From the NCBI GenBank assembly GCA_965214305.1, contig OZ243949.1, positions 2,170,001-2,234,000 of the forward strand: a stretch of DNA of 64,000 bases, in the 5' to 3' direction. Positions 9,228 through 18,155 of this stretch are shown piece after piece; the first letter of the stretch is position 1; each line of letters opens with the position of its first letter. Source of the stretch: Azophilus sp965214305. Lineage in GTDB: Bacteria > Pseudomonadota > Gammaproteobacteria > Pseudomonadales > Azotimanducaceae. The notes beneath the pieces are model-generated. The model had not been told where the DNA came from. It did not search any database and worked only from the letters and a program-made list of their open reading frames with translations. A program made the position numbers and the translations under genes.

Positions 9228-9283
9228 GGGACACTTTAGCTTTGCTCAAAGGGGACATTACGGCTTTGCGCTAACATGCTTTG
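9228..9283 (+). mobile_element. Solo terminal sequence of the IS1202-like element
   Basis: The stretch with AAAAAGGGGACACTTTAGCT, CAAAGGGGACATTACGGC and TTTGCGCTAACA closely matches the right end of the insertion sequence at 60240-60295, with only about seven differences by eye. It includes both AAAGGGGACA motifs and the terminal TAACA. No transposase gene is attached. It is a relic or a solo end. Confidence 0.7.
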
Positions 9284-9406
9284 AAAGGGAACTAAGTTGG
9301 TGGTTTTGGGGCTTGCATGGAAAAGTGGAGTCGCACAGCGTGACTGTGGCTTCGTGGTGGCCCCAATCGGGCAGTTTTAGCCGCCCGCAAGGCGTTTGAC
9401 GTCGAA

Positions 9407-9463
9407 CCTAGTCAACGATTGAGTAGGCGCAGGTCATGGTCAATGATTGAGTAGGCGTGGGTC
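9407..9463. repeat. Short tandem duplication at the exonuclease 3' end
   Basis: Two adjacent copies of a roughly 27-base unit, GTCAACGATTGAGTAGGCGC and GTCAATGATTGAGTAGGCGT, span the end of the exonuclease gene. The duplication creates its last residues (THAYSIID-HDLRLLNR) on the opposite strand. Confidence 0.6.
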
Positions 9464-10590
9464 AAGTAGGTGCCCGCGTCAGCCACTTGGATTCCACGGT
9501 CTCTTGCTGTCTTCGCCTTACCTGAAAAACTGGAGATTTCCGCTGCCACCAAAACGTCCACTTTCCGCGACACACTGGAAAAGACCACATGCCCAATCCG
9601 CTTCGCAATGGCGCACATCTCCCTGCGGCTCAGCATAGCGCCGCCCGAACCCGTGAAGCATACGCCCGTTCCTGAATCCCACCGGCACTCCAGGAGCTGT
9701 TGGGTCTGGCCGGGAACGGCCACGTCCAACCCCAAGGCTTCGGCCAGCGCTTGCAGGTGCCGGCTTTCCCTGCCGGAAATGCGCCCGTCCCGCTTGGAAG
9801 CCTCCTCCGCTCGCCGGTAGATCGTCATGTGCTGCGACAGCCGTTCCGGCTCCGTCAGCCCAAGGGCGTCCGCCAGATCGTCAAGGTGGCCCCACTCCCG
9901 CTCCGTGATGTGGTTGTCGTCCAGCGCCGCGTTGACCTCATACCTGTAGTGCAGCCGTGGCTCCTTCCAGGGGGAACGCCGGACACGATCCACAGCGGGT
10001 CCACCAAACGCCTCTCGGCGCAACGTCCGCACCACCACATCGCCTTGTTCGCCCGCAGCGCATGCGGCCACCACGCAGGGTTTCAACAGCCCGCGCCCCC
10101 GGGCTTGCACCATAAGGCCGAATATCCCCGCCGTCGCCCTCACGTCCGAAAGCGCCCTGTGGTGCCGCTCCATCGCAACGCCGTATTCGCCGCATGCGTC
10201 CTTCAGCGACATTCTGCCGTTCCCGCTGCAAGTGCAAAAAGGCTTTCCGGGGTCAAAGGCGATGCCCAATCGCTCAAACTCGTTGCCGAGCATGCGCATG
10301 TCAAAGCTGGCGTTGTGGGCAACCAGCACCGCGCCGTCGAGCCGCTTCGCTAGGGCGGGCGCGATTTCCTCAAAGGTGGGCGCGGCTTCCAGCTGGGATG
10401 CCGTCAGCCCGTGAATGTCCGAAGCAGCGTCCGGCACGTCCCTGAGCGGGTTAACCAGAGTGTCGTATTCCTCCACCACATCCAAAGATTTCCTGTCCAG
10501 TGTGGCGATGGAGATTTCAACAACGCGGTCGGTGTTGCTGAAGCCCGTGGTCTCAACGTCTATCACAGCAATGGGGATTGGGATGCTCAT
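9412..10590 (-). CDS. DEDDh 3'-5' exonuclease with C-terminal BRCT-like domain
   Basis: The 392-residue protein starts with a DnaQ-type exonuclease domain (residues 1-165). Its acidic residues are visible in VIDVETTGF (Exo I), HNASFDMRML (Exo II) and HHRALSDVRAT (Exo III with His and Asp). A helical middle region follows (about 215-300). The last 80 residues (GVCFTGSGGAMLSRREMC and onward) look like a BRCT domain of the NAD-ligase type. It resembles stand-alone epsilon-like or DinG-type exonucleases used in repair rather than the replicative proofreader. A LexA-box-like sequence lies just upstream. The exact substrate is unknown. Confidence 0.85.
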   Translation of the reverse strand: MSIPIPIAVIDVETTGFSNTDRVVEISIATLDRKSLDVVEEYDTLVNPLRDVPDAASDIHGLTASQLEAAPTFEEIAPALAKRLDGAVLVAHNASFDMRMLGNEFERLGIAFDPGKPFCTCSGNGRMSLKDACGEYGVAMERHHRALSDVRATAGIFGLMVQARGRGLLKPCVVAACAAGEQGDVVVRTLRREAFGGPAVDRVRRSPWKEPRLHYRYEVNAALDDNHITEREWGHLDDLADALGLTEPERLSQHMTIYRRAEEASKRDGRISGRESRHLQALAEALGLDVAVPGQTQQLLECRWDSGTGVCFTGSGGAMLSRREMCAIAKRIGHVVFSSVSRKVDVLVAAEISSFSGKAKTARDRGIQVADAGTYLTHAYSIIDHDLRLLNR

Positions 10591-10600
10591 GTTCTCGACT

Positions 10601-10616
10601 CTGACAACCTGTACAG
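10601..10616. promoter_or_regulatory. Possible LexA box
   Basis: CTGACAACCTGTACAG fits the CTG-N10-CAG spacing of the gammaproteobacterial LexA operator, reading CTGTACAGGTTGTCAG on the gene's strand. It sits 11-26 bases before the exonuclease start codon, with a TTGACG (possible -35) a little further upstream. The match is limited to the half-sites, so SOS control is a suggestion only. No lexA gene is in the window. Confidence 0.35.
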
Positions 10617-11017
10617 AACAGTTAATACCGTCAAATTCCGAACGCCTATGGCGGAGAGGGAGGATACCAGACTTACCTCGTAAGTGATTGTTTTTTATGC
10701 TATTTTCTCACCTAGCGCATTGAATCGATGTAGCAATTGATGTAGCAGGGCGATTCGCTGCGCTGGCCCTGCGCGCACGCCACTGCCGATCATAAATGCG
10801 CCGCTCGGCCCGATACGCCTCAAGTGCCTCATCCTGCATAATTTGTGTGGCCGGATGTCACAGAAGATGCCACAGCGCGTTTCGGTGTTTCCTGAGTCCA
10901 CATCGTCATTGCCTCTCTTCTTCATCGCGCTCAATCCCAAGATTGGTGATGGCTTCCGAGCGCGTTGCCTTCGACCATGCGAGTTGGCGGCGATGCCTAA
11001 ACGACCTCAAGGCGTGA
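10617..11017. other. Intergenic stretch without a supported gene
   Basis: A 43-codon minus-strand frame (MQDEALEAYRAERRIYDRQW and onward, ending near 10730) has protein-like composition, but no ribosome binding site and no family that I recognise. A second minus-strand fragment near 10910-10980 reads WSKATRSEAITNLGIERDEE and may be another relic. I see nothing else. Confidence 0.3.
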
Positions 11018-11269
11018 TCAGGTGAAGAAGCCCAGTGCCGTGAACCCGACCGCGAGCATGGCTGCAATCGCAAGCAGCAGGCGGGTTTCGCGCTTGGCCG
11101 CCTCGGCATCCCGCTTAGCTGCCTCAACATCCCGTTTCGCATCCCGCTTCGCGAATTCTTCGGCGAGACGCGCTATGTCGGTCTTGTATTCAGCCTGCAT
11201 TGCCTTGGCTTCTGCTTGCACGGTATTCATACGTTTCTCAAGAACTGCTATCCGAGTCTCTGTGGACAT
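11018..11269 (-). CDS. Small coiled-coil membrane protein
   Basis: The 83-residue protein has a long charged helix (residues 1-62) with repeated KRDAEAAKRE-type units, likely a coiled coil, followed by one C-terminal transmembrane segment (LLLAIAAMLAVGFTALGFF). Small proteins of this plan are common membrane-anchored coiled coils of unknown role. The ATG start is followed by an uninterrupted heptad-like pattern, which makes coding likely. No functional call can be made. Confidence 0.65.
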   Translation of the reverse strand: MSTETRIAVLEKRMNTVQAEAKAMQAEYKTDIARLAEEFAKRDAKRDVEAAKRDAEAAKRETRLLLAIAAMLAVGFTALGFFT

Positions 11270-11289
11270 GAGGGCACTCTAGCACAAAT

Positions 11290-11566
11290 GCCGCAGGGCA
11301 CCGCGATGTTGGGGAACGAAGCTAATGGGATCTGAGGGGCCGTATGAAACATAGCCGCCATACTTCTCGCCATTGGCGATTGCTCGAGGCCATTTCCTTG
11401 ACCGGCAAACCGAAGTGAGCGGCGTCCTGCAATGATGTGATCCGCTCCCAGCACGAAGAGCGTTCCCGCGCTCTTGGCTTGATTGGGCACAACAACCATC
11501 AACTCCTTGCAGTGTGCTTGGGTTTGGCGGATTAGCCGGATCGCGGTTTCCCCGTCTCCACCAGGA
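11290..11566 (-). pseudogene. Fragment of a ClpP-like serine dehydrogenase proteinase family gene
   Basis: On the minus strand, PGGDGETAIRLIRQTQAHC, KELMVVVPNQAKSAGTLFVL and GADHIIAG resemble the SDH_sah family of ClpP-fold proteases, including the Ser of the K-S-A-G-T region. A frame change follows: another frame reads HFGLPVKEMASSNRQWREVW. The upstream end stops directly at an R1 repeat. It has no start codon and is clearly broken. The family assignment rests on pattern memory. Confidence 0.5.
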
Positions 11567-11607
11567 GCGGATTTGCAGCCGCGAATTCCTAGGGCGCAGG
11601 CTCCTAG
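11567..11607. repeat. R1 repeat, short copy
   Basis: GCGGATTTGCAGCCGCGAAT, TCCTAGG, then GCGCAGGCTCCTAG. The final CTAG provides the stop codon of the acyltransferase gene that ends at 11604 on the minus strand. The other side abuts the protease fragment, suggesting that the repeat arrived at or near the break. Confidence 0.75.
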
Positions 11608-12473
11608 CGCTTGGGATAAAATTCGGGCTGGCCCTCGGGTTGTCGCTTGAAGCGCTTGTATTCCCATTGATATTGCGCCGGGTCGCGGCGGACGAGCTCT
11701 TCAATGGCGCGGTTAAGGCCCCGCGCAAAGGCTTGCGGGCTTGTCGCCCAGGCCTCGCCCACGGCCTCGTAAGCCAAGCTGAATCCCGCTGGCACACGGC
11801 GGGCGCTGCCGAGCATCACCGCCGGACGGGTGCGCGCAATCAAGCGATGCGCAAAGGTAGCCGTCAGCACCTGGTGTCCGAAGAAGGGCGCGTACAGGCC
11901 CCCGGAGACCTCTGGAACCTGATCCGGCAGCAGGCAAACCAGCCCTCCCTGCCCGAGCTGGCGGTAAGCCGCACGCAGCCCGCTTGCATTAATCGGGTGC
12001 AGGCGCGCGCCAAACCGCTCGCGCATCCGGCGCAACGGTGTTTCAAGCGAGCGCAGCCGGGGCGGCTCGTACAGGGCCACGAATTGGAGCGGCCCCAAGG
12101 CGAAGCAAATAAACTCCCAGCTGCCGAAATGGGGAACCAAAAGCAGCACGCCGCCCGTCGCCAGCCCGGCATCAAGCCGGTCGCGGCCGGTTTCGGCAAC
12201 GATCAATTGTCGCAGACGGTGGCTTGGCCAACGAACCAGGGCACCGCTTTCAAAAAACAGGCAGGCGGTGTGCGACAGGCTTTGTTTGGCGAGCCTATCG
12301 ACGGCCCGCTCATCCAAGCCCGGAAAAGACTTCGATAGGTTGATCTTGGTTATACGCGCCATATCCGATCGGGAATGCAACAGCAACCAACCAACCGCGC
12401 GGGCAATGGCGCGCATCGCCGCCAAAGGCAGCCAACCAAGCAGCCGCGTCAGCACGGCGATCAACAAGCTCAT
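11604..12473 (-). CDS. Lipid A biosynthesis acyltransferase (LpxL/HtrB family)
   Basis: From ATG 12473 the protein has 289 residues, the usual size. It has an N-terminal membrane anchor (SLLIAVLTRLLGWLPLAAMR), the catalytic H-x4-E motif in PHFGSWEF and the later CLLPDQVPEV segment. Family members transfer a secondary acyl chain to lipid A at the inner membrane. The open frame extends 35 codons upstream, but that part is Arg/His-rich and precedes the membrane helix, so I prefer the shorter start. The stop codon lies inside an R1 repeat. Whether it acts as LpxL or LpxM cannot be told. Confidence 0.88.
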   Translation of the reverse strand: MSLLIAVLTRLLGWLPLAAMRAIARAVGWLLLHSRSDMARITKINLSKSFPGLDERAVDRLAKQSLSHTACLFFESGALVRWPSHRLRQLIVAETGRDRLDAGLATGGVLLLVPHFGSWEFICFALGPLQFVALYEPPRLRSLETPLRRMRERFGARLHPINASGLRAAYRQLGQGGLVCLLPDQVPEVSGGLYAPFFGHQVLTATFAHRLIARTRPAVMLGSARRVPAGFSLAYEAVGEAWATSPQAFARGLNRAIEELVRRDPAQYQWEYKRFKRQPEGQPEFYPKR

Positions 12474-12585
12474 GCCGCGGTGGCGCAGCGCGAACGGGCG
12501 GGGCAACTTAGCAAGCGGTCGTTCACCAAACCGGCGCTCTGCGTGATGGCTTTGCCGCCGCCCTGATAGTGGCGGCATTGGCTGT

Positions 12586-13461
12586 TTGTGGCCCCGGGTT
12601 CGCCGCCGCGGGCCAGTGCGGTATCATGGGTTTCACCTGCTGATCTTGCTACATCATTCCCCTATTAAAACAACATATGGTGTTTTCTTGGGCAACCCAG
12701 ATAATCGCGGTTGGATCGGTGCCGTTCGTGCCCTCGCCTTTTACTCGGTCTATGTGTTGACTGTCGCCCTCTGGGGTACCCTGGTGCTTTTGGTGGGGTG
12801 GGCGCTGCCGTACCGCTGGCGTTTCGCCTTCGGCGTCGGCGTTTGGTCGCGATTCGCCCTGCTGTGGCTACGCATTACCTGTGGGGTTACCGGCAGGCTC
12901 AGTGGTGCCGAGAACATTCCAAAACGACCCTGCATCGTCTTCTCCCGCCACGAAAGCAGTTGGGAGACGCTGTTTTTGCAATCCGTGTTCAAACCGCAAG
13001 CCACTCTAATCAAGCGCGAATTGCTGCGCATTCCGCTATTCGGTTGGAGCTACGCCATGATGCGGCCCATCGCCATCGACCGCAGTTCGCCCCGCAGCGC
13101 TCTCAAGAAACTCATTTCCCAGGGCAGGCGGCGACTGGCGGAAGGCATTTGGGTTCTGTTGTTCCCCGAGGGAACGCGCGCGCAGCCGGGGGAACAACGT
13201 GCCTTTCAAGCCGGCGGCGCCGCCCTGGCTGCCGCAACCGGAGCCCCGGTGGTCGTTGTGGCGCACAACGCGGGCACCTTTTGGCCAGCCCATCGACTCC
13301 GAAAGCATCCCGGAGTCATTGAAATGCGCATCGCTCCCCCCATTGCCACGGAAGGCAAATCTTCCAAGGAAATAAACCGCGAGGCCCAAGCCCTAATGAG
13401 CCGGTTGATGGAGGAACTCAAGCAGACAAAGGTTGCCGGGGCCGGGCGGCTCGGCCAATAG
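12586..13461 (+). CDS. plsC: 1-acyl-sn-glycerol-3-phosphate acyltransferase
   Basis: This is a PlsC-family membrane acyltransferase making phosphatidic acid. It has an N-terminal hydrophobic helix (FYSVYVLTVALWGTLVLLVG), the catalytic H-x4-E variant HESSWE (common in this subfamily in place of HX4D), FGWSYAMMRPIAIDR and FPEGTR. The full open frame gives 291 residues from TTG 12586. PlsC is usually about 245-260, and TTG 12688 would give 257. Neither start has a clear ribosome binding site. It diverges from the lipid A acyltransferase gene, so two acyltransferase genes are back to back. Confidence 0.9.
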   Translation: MWPRVRRRGPVRYHGFHLLILLHHSPIKTTYGVFLGNPDNRGWIGAVRALAFYSVYVLTVALWGTLVLLVGWALPYRWRFAFGVGVWSRFALLWLRITCGVTGRLSGAENIPKRPCIVFSRHESSWETLFLQSVFKPQATLIKRELLRIPLFGWSYAMMRPIAIDRSSPRSALKKLISQGRRRLAEGIWVLLFPEGTRAQPGEQRAFQAGGAALAAATGAPVVVVAHNAGTFWPAHRLRKHPGVIEMRIAPPIATEGKSSKEINREAQALMSRLMEELKQTKVAGAGRLGQ

Positions 13462-13680
13462 CGAAACCGGGTTGCTGCCCCTAACCCGACTTCCGCAACT
13501 CAGCGCCATTATCAAGGCCAGCGTCTCCTCCGTGGGAATGCCCCGGTCATGATCCAGACCCGGCCCGATCGGCCGCACTGGACCTCGATCCGCTTGAGGC
13601 GGACACGGCGGTAGTGCTCGTTGACCTTGAGGTGTAGAGTCACCATAGTTGATGAGGTGATTTGAGCGCGGGAGACTCGC

Positions 13681-13854
13681 ATGTCGCAAAAGCCAAATTC
13701 AGTGGGGGAGTATGCCGCTATTCTGGCGGAACGGGATATGCAACCGCTCAGGAGGTACTTCAACCGACTGAGGGAGGATGCGCGGAAAGAGGCGCAGCGG
13801 AGCCGCCCGATTGGAGAAGAACCGCCGATGCCTCGCAACAAAGCTCGCTCGTAA
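13681..13854 (+). CDS. Small hypothetical protein upstream of the dGTPase gene
   Basis: A 57-residue protein beginning MSQKPNSVGEYAAILAERDM, highly charged and rich in Arg and Glu. It has a good ribosome binding site (GGGAG about 8 bases before the ATG) and ends 19 bases before the likely dgt start. I do not recognise it. The spacing suggests cotranscription with dgt. Confidence 0.55.
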   Translation: MSQKPNSVGEYAAILAERDMQPLRRYFNRLREDARKEAQRSRPIGEEPPMPRNKARS

Positions 13855-13873
13855 GCGCTGGCCTTCAGTCACG

Positions 13874-15253
13874 ATGCGCCCACTCTATGGGGAAGGTGAT
13901 GTTGTGCGCGAACGGCCGATCAAGCCCCGAGGTTCCTACCGAAGCCCTTTCCGTCGAGACTATGCTCGGCTTCTGCACTCTCCTTCTTTCCGGCGGTTGC
14001 AAGGCAAAACGCAACTGTTCCCAGGCGCGGAATCAGACTTCTTCCGTAATCGCTTGACCCATTCCTTGGAAGTAGCCCAGATCGCAAAGTCCATCTCGTT
14101 GCGGTTGAACGGTCAGTCCTGCCATTTGCGGGAAGATCCGATTGACGTTGATTTGATCGAAACGGCGGCCTTGGCACACGATCTTGGCCATCCTCCGTTC
14201 GGACATAATGGGGAACGTGCGCTGGATGAGTGCATGCGCGAGGATGGCGGCTTTGAGGGAAATGCCCAGACTTTGAGAATTCTGGCAAAGCTGGAGAAGA
14301 AAGAGCCCCATCTGGACTTCGGCGAAGATCAGGAACCAACGGGGGTAGACCGGCGCGTTGGACTCAACCTGACCTATAGAACCTTGGCTGCCGTTCTCAA
14401 ATACGACAAGTGCATCCCTGAGCGTCGGCCGAAAGCCGGGTTGGTCAAGGGCTACTATGAGTCGGAAAGGGAGTTGGTGGAAAGAGTCAAGGAAAGGGTG
14501 GCCGGGCCAACACGGTTGGAGACTGAATTCAAGACGGTGGAGTGCCAGATCATGGACCTCGCCGACGATATCGCCTACTCCACATATGACTTGGAGGACG
14601 CTCTGAAGGCCGAGCTCGTGTCCCCGATGTCGATGATTTCAGCGCTAAATTTACAACCAATCATGCGGGCCGTTCGGGACAAGACGGATTTGGAGGACGA
14701 CGAGATAGTCCAGCATGTCATGGATATTTGGCAAGGGCGTCTTGGTAGTGCCGTCGCACAAGGAGAGCGTCGCTCTGACGGCCAAGCGCTGGAGGCGGCG
14801 GCAAAGGTTTACCATCCATTCGCGCATCTGTCGGGTGATGGTGCCCTTAGAACCGGCTTGACTTCCGAACTGGTCGATGAGTATGTGGAGGCTGTCGAGA
14901 TCGAATACAATGAGTGCTGTCCGCCGCTGTCCCGTATCACCTTTGATGAGAAACTCCGTGTGCGGGTCGAGGTGGTCAAGCACTTGACTTATGCGCTCGT
15001 TGTGAATTCGCCCAATTTGAAGACGGTAGAGTACCGTGGCTCAAGAATCGTTAAGGCTATATTTGATGCACTGTCGGAGCCTGATGGCGATCTACTATTG
15101 CCGGACGACTACCAAGCGCAATTGCGGCACAACGACACCAGCCGTGGCCGAACGATATGCGACTTCATTGCAGGAATGACTGATCGCTACGCATTGGAAT
15201 TCTATGGGCGGCTGCATTCCGAAGGGGCTCAGACGATATTCAAGCCACTGTGA
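13874..15253 (+). CDS. dgt: dGTP triphosphohydrolase-like HD-domain protein
   Basis: From ATG 13874 the protein has 459 residues. It carries the dNTPase N-terminal signature (YRSPFRRDYARLLHSPSFRR then LQGKTQLF) and HD-domain metal residues in NRLTHSLEVAQ and AALAHDLGHPPFGHNGE, with MDLADDIAYSTYDLED further on. Such enzymes cut dGTP to deoxyguanosine and triphosphate and affect nucleotide pools; some are linked to phage resistance. An earlier in-frame ATG at 13778 would overlap the small upstream gene in another frame and adds only Arg/Lys-rich sequence, so I prefer 13874. The gene converges with gyrB. Confidence 0.88.
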   Translation: MRPLYGEGDVVRERPIKPRGSYRSPFRRDYARLLHSPSFRRLQGKTQLFPGAESDFFRNRLTHSLEVAQIAKSISLRLNGQSCHLREDPIDVDLIETAALAHDLGHPPFGHNGERALDECMREDGGFEGNAQTLRILAKLEKKEPHLDFGEDQEPTGVDRRVGLNLTYRTLAAVLKYDKCIPERRPKAGLVKGYYESERELVERVKERVAGPTRLETEFKTVECQIMDLADDIAYSTYDLEDALKAELVSPMSMISALNLQPIMRAVRDKTDLEDDEIVQHVMDIWQGRLGSAVAQGERRSDGQALEAAAKVYHPFAHLSGDGALRTGLTSELVDEYVEAVEIEYNECCPPLSRITFDEKLRVRVEVVKHLTYALVVNSPNLKTVEYRGSRIVKAIFDALSEPDGDLLLPDDYQAQLRHNDTSRGRTICDFIAGMTDRYALEFYGRLHSEGAQTIFKPL

Positions 15254-15352
15254 GGCGGTGGTTGGCGGACCCGCCAGCATGGGCCACAGAACCCTGGTTA
15301 CATCATTAGCTAGCGTTTTCCAGAAGTTTTTTGGGGTTGGCCCCCTTCTGTT

Positions 15353-15441
15353 GGCTCGATATTCGCCTCAATCGACCGGTCAACGGGACGGCGCGAGAGC
15401 GGATTTTCGCTCTCGCGACTTCCGAAGGCAGAGGCCCCTAG
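15353..15441. repeat. R1 repeat at the gyrB 3' end
   Basis: GGCTCGATATTCGCCTCAAT, GGGACGGC, TTTTCGCTCTCGCGACTTCC and GAAGGCAGAGGCCCCTAG match half of the long copies. The terminal CTAG contains the gyrB stop codon on the minus strand. Confidence 0.75.
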
Positions 15442-17834
15442 ACGTCGAGGTTTACAACCGACAGGGCGTTGGTCTCAATGAACGCTCGACGCGGCTCCAC
15501 CCGGTCTCCCATCAGGGTGGTGAACATGCGGTCCGCCGCTACCGCATCATCGACCGTCACCCGCAACATGCGCCGCACCTCAGGGTCCATGGTCGTTGTC
15601 CAAAGCTGATCCGGGTTCATTTCACCAAGGCCCTTGTAGCGCTGTATATCAACGCCGCGCCGCGCCTCTTCGGATATCCACGCCACCACCTCGCCAAAGG
15701 TGGCAACCGGCTGTTGATGGTCGCCCCGCTCCACCCGGGCACCGTCTTCAAGCAGGCCATCAAGCGATTTGGCCAGTTGCGCGATGGCCCGATAGTCGGC
15801 ACCGGCAAAAAAACTTCTCGGCAGCAACAGGCGCTCCGTTATACCCCGATCCACCACTTCCAACAGCGGGCAATAAGCGCGATGCTCAACATCAAATTGC
15901 ACTTCGACCCGGGCCCCATCGCCCAGGCGCTGGCTTAGCAATTCGCACCAATCACGCATAAGGCTTGGGTCGCGCAACATGTCCAGATCGACGATGGGCA
16001 GCTCGACCAGCGGCTCGGTCACCGCCACCGGATAAACCTTCGACAGGCTGTTCAAGCGCACTTGCAGTGCCTGATAGCGCCCGGCCAAGGATGCGAACTC
16101 GGTGTGCGCCATGGCCGACGCCCCGCCGCCCGGGAACAGCCGCGAGTCGTCCAAAGCCAGTTGCAAAAAGTAATCGGCCAGTTCACCGTCATCCTTGACA
16201 TAGCGCTCGCGACGACCCTTCTTCACTTTGTACAACGGGGGTTGAGCGATATAGATGTAGCCTCGGGAAATCAATTCCGGCATCTGTCGGAAGAAGAAAG
16301 TGAGCAGCAAGGTGCGGATGTGCGACCCATCCACATCCGCGTCGGTCATGATGATGATTCGGTGATAGCGGAGCTTTTCGGGCTCAAATTCGTCATTGCC
16401 GATGCCGCAGCCGAGCGCTGTCACCAAGGTGCCAACCTCTTGAGAAGAAAGCATTTTATCGAATCGCGCCTTCTCAACATTAAGGATCTTTCCGCGTAGG
16501 GGCAAAATGGCCTGGGTGCGCCGGTCACGGCCTTGTTTCGCGGAGCCACCCGCCGAATCGCCCTCGACCAGATAGAGTTCCGAGAGCGCCGGATCCTTCT
16601 CTTGGCAGTCGGCGAGCTTGCCGGGCAGGCCGGCCACATCGAGAGCGCCTTTGCGCCGCGTCATTTCCCGCGCCTTGCGCGCCGCTTCGCGCGCTCGCGC
16701 GGCATCAATCATCTTGGTGACCACCGCCTTGGCGTCCTTGGGGTGTTCCGCCAAATAGGCGCTAAAGTAGCGGTTCAATTCCTGTTCCACGGCGGGCTTA
16801 ACCTCGCTGGACACCAGCTTGTCCTTGGTTTGCGAGGAAAACTTCGGGTCCGGCACCTTGACGGAAATCACGGCCGTCAGCCCCTCGCGAGCGTCGTCGC
16901 CGGTTGTGCCAACCTGATCTTTCTTCAACAAGCCTTCTTGTTCTATGTACTGATTGAGTGTTCGCGTGAGGGCGGAGCGGAAACCGGCCAAATGCGTACC
17001 GCCATCCGCCTGGGGAATATTGTTGGTGTAGCTGAAGACTTGTTCTTGGAAGCTGTCGTTCCATTGCATGGCCACTTCGACACCGAGGCCGTCTGCCCGG
17101 GTCACATCAAAGCTGAACAGCTCGTTCAACGGCATCTTATGGCTGTTGAGGTAGGCGACAAAGGCACACAAGCCCCCCTCGTAGATGAAATTTTCCTCTT
17201 TGCCGGTACGTTCATCGACCAAGTGGACGCTGACGCCGGAGTTAAGAAAGGCCAATTCGCGCAACCGCTTTGCCAATAGGTCGTAGTGGAATTCGATGTT
17301 GTTGAAGGTTTCCGCCGATGGTTCGAAATAACATTCGGTGCCGGACGCATCGGTTTCTCCCACCACCTTCAAAGGCGCATCCGGCACACCATCGGTGTAG
17401 GTCTGCTCGAAGACATTGCCATCTCGCCGCACAGTCAGGCGAAACACCTTGGAAAGGGCGTTCACCACCGACACGCCCACACCGTGCAAACCACCTGAGA
17501 CCTTGTAACTGTTGTCATCGAACTTTCCTCCCGCATGCAGGGTGGTCATGATGACTTCGGCTGCTGAAACCCCCTCATCCGGGTGAATATCAACCGGAAT
17601 ACCGCGGCCGTTGTCGCGAACAGTTACGGATTCGCCCGGATGAACAATCACCTGAATCGCGTCACAATGGCCCGCTAGGGCTTCATCAATGGCGTTGTCA
17701 ACCAACTCCTGCACCATGTGGTGCAGACCAGTGCCATCGTCCGTGTCACCAATATACATTCCGGGGCGCTTGCGGACCGCATCCAAACCTCGCAAGACCT
17801 TGATATTACTAGAATTATAGGTGCCTTCGGACAT
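15438..17834 (-). CDS. gyrB: DNA gyrase subunit B
   Basis: The 798 residues align well with gammaproteobacterial GyrB. It has a GHKL ATPase domain (ELVDNAIDEALAGHCD; VRDNGRGIPVDIHPDEG; SGGLHGVGVSVVNALS), a transducer domain, the TOPRIM domain (LVEGDSAGGSAKQGRDR; TDADVDGSHIRTL) and the C-terminal QRYKGLGEMNPDQLW motif. With GyrA it introduces negative supercoils. An insertion between TOPRIM and the C-terminal motif is of the size seen in gammaproteobacteria. It follows recF on the minus strand after 321 bases. The stop codon TAG lies in an R1 repeat. Confidence 0.98.
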   Translation of the reverse strand: MSEGTYNSSNIKVLRGLDAVRKRPGMYIGDTDDGTGLHHMVQELVDNAIDEALAGHCDAIQVIVHPGESVTVRDNGRGIPVDIHPDEGVSAAEVIMTTLHAGGKFDDNSYKVSGGLHGVGVSVVNALSKVFRLTVRRDGNVFEQTYTDGVPDAPLKVVGETDASGTECYFEPSAETFNNIEFHYDLLAKRLRELAFLNSGVSVHLVDERTGKEENFIYEGGLCAFVAYLNSHKMPLNELFSFDVTRADGLGVEVAMQWNDSFQEQVFSYTNNIPQADGGTHLAGFRSALTRTLNQYIEQEGLLKKDQVGTTGDDAREGLTAVISVKVPDPKFSSQTKDKLVSSEVKPAVEQELNRYFSAYLAEHPKDAKAVVTKMIDAARAREAARKAREMTRRKGALDVAGLPGKLADCQEKDPALSELYLVEGDSAGGSAKQGRDRRTQAILPLRGKILNVEKARFDKMLSSQEVGTLVTALGCGIGNDEFEPEKLRYHRIIIMTDADVDGSHIRTLLLTFFFRQMPELISRGYIYIAQPPLYKVKKGRRERYVKDDGELADYFLQLALDDSRLFPGGGASAMAHTEFASLAGRYQALQVRLNSLSKVYPVAVTEPLVELPIVDLDMLRDPSLMRDWCELLSQRLGDGARVEVQFDVEHRAYCPLLEVVDRGITERLLLPRSFFAGADYRAIAQLAKSLDGLLEDGARVERGDHQQPVATFGEVVAWISEEARRGVDIQRYKGLGEMNPDQLWTTTMDPEVRRMLRVTVDDAVAADRMFTTLMGDRVEPRRAFIETNALSVVNLDV

Positions 17835-18155
17835 TATCTTCCTCGTCTGGAAACCTTGGTTCGCCGATCAATTCACAAATACGTCAACCGCGGGCCCGCT
17901 CTATCGGCAAGCATTCGGTATTGCTCGGTGCGGCTATTGCATCGGCGTTTGCGGCCCTCACCAAGGGCCGCGATGACCGCGCCGGATTTTCCCCGTTGGT
18001 GCGTACACGCGAGCCCAAGGCCACACCCGCCTAGGGCGGAGCGAGCGCGGACGCGCAAACGGGCAAAAGACGGGCGAGGGCGCGGCCAACGCGGTTTGTA
18101 AATCAGGCAACAGCCTGAATTTTCAAGAAAATCAAGCAAAATCATGACAAACTCA
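17835..18155. other. recF-gyrB intergenic region
   Basis: 321 bases with no gene that I can support. It holds an R3 repeat at 17891-17928. Minus-strand frames here are Arg-rich and unconvincing. A gyrB promoter is likely but I cannot pick it out. Confidence 0.4.
17891..17928. repeat. R3 repeat, copy upstream of gyrB
   Basis: GGGCCCGCTCTATCGGCAAG followed by CATTCGGTATTGCTCGGT matches the sequence at 19302-19339 with few differences. It lies about 57 bases before the gyrB start codon. Confidence 0.55.

Noticed and set aside
17873..18145. 90-codon minus-strand frame between recF and gyrB
   Set aside because: Arg-rich, carries the R3 repeat and shows no protein-like pattern or ribosome binding site.
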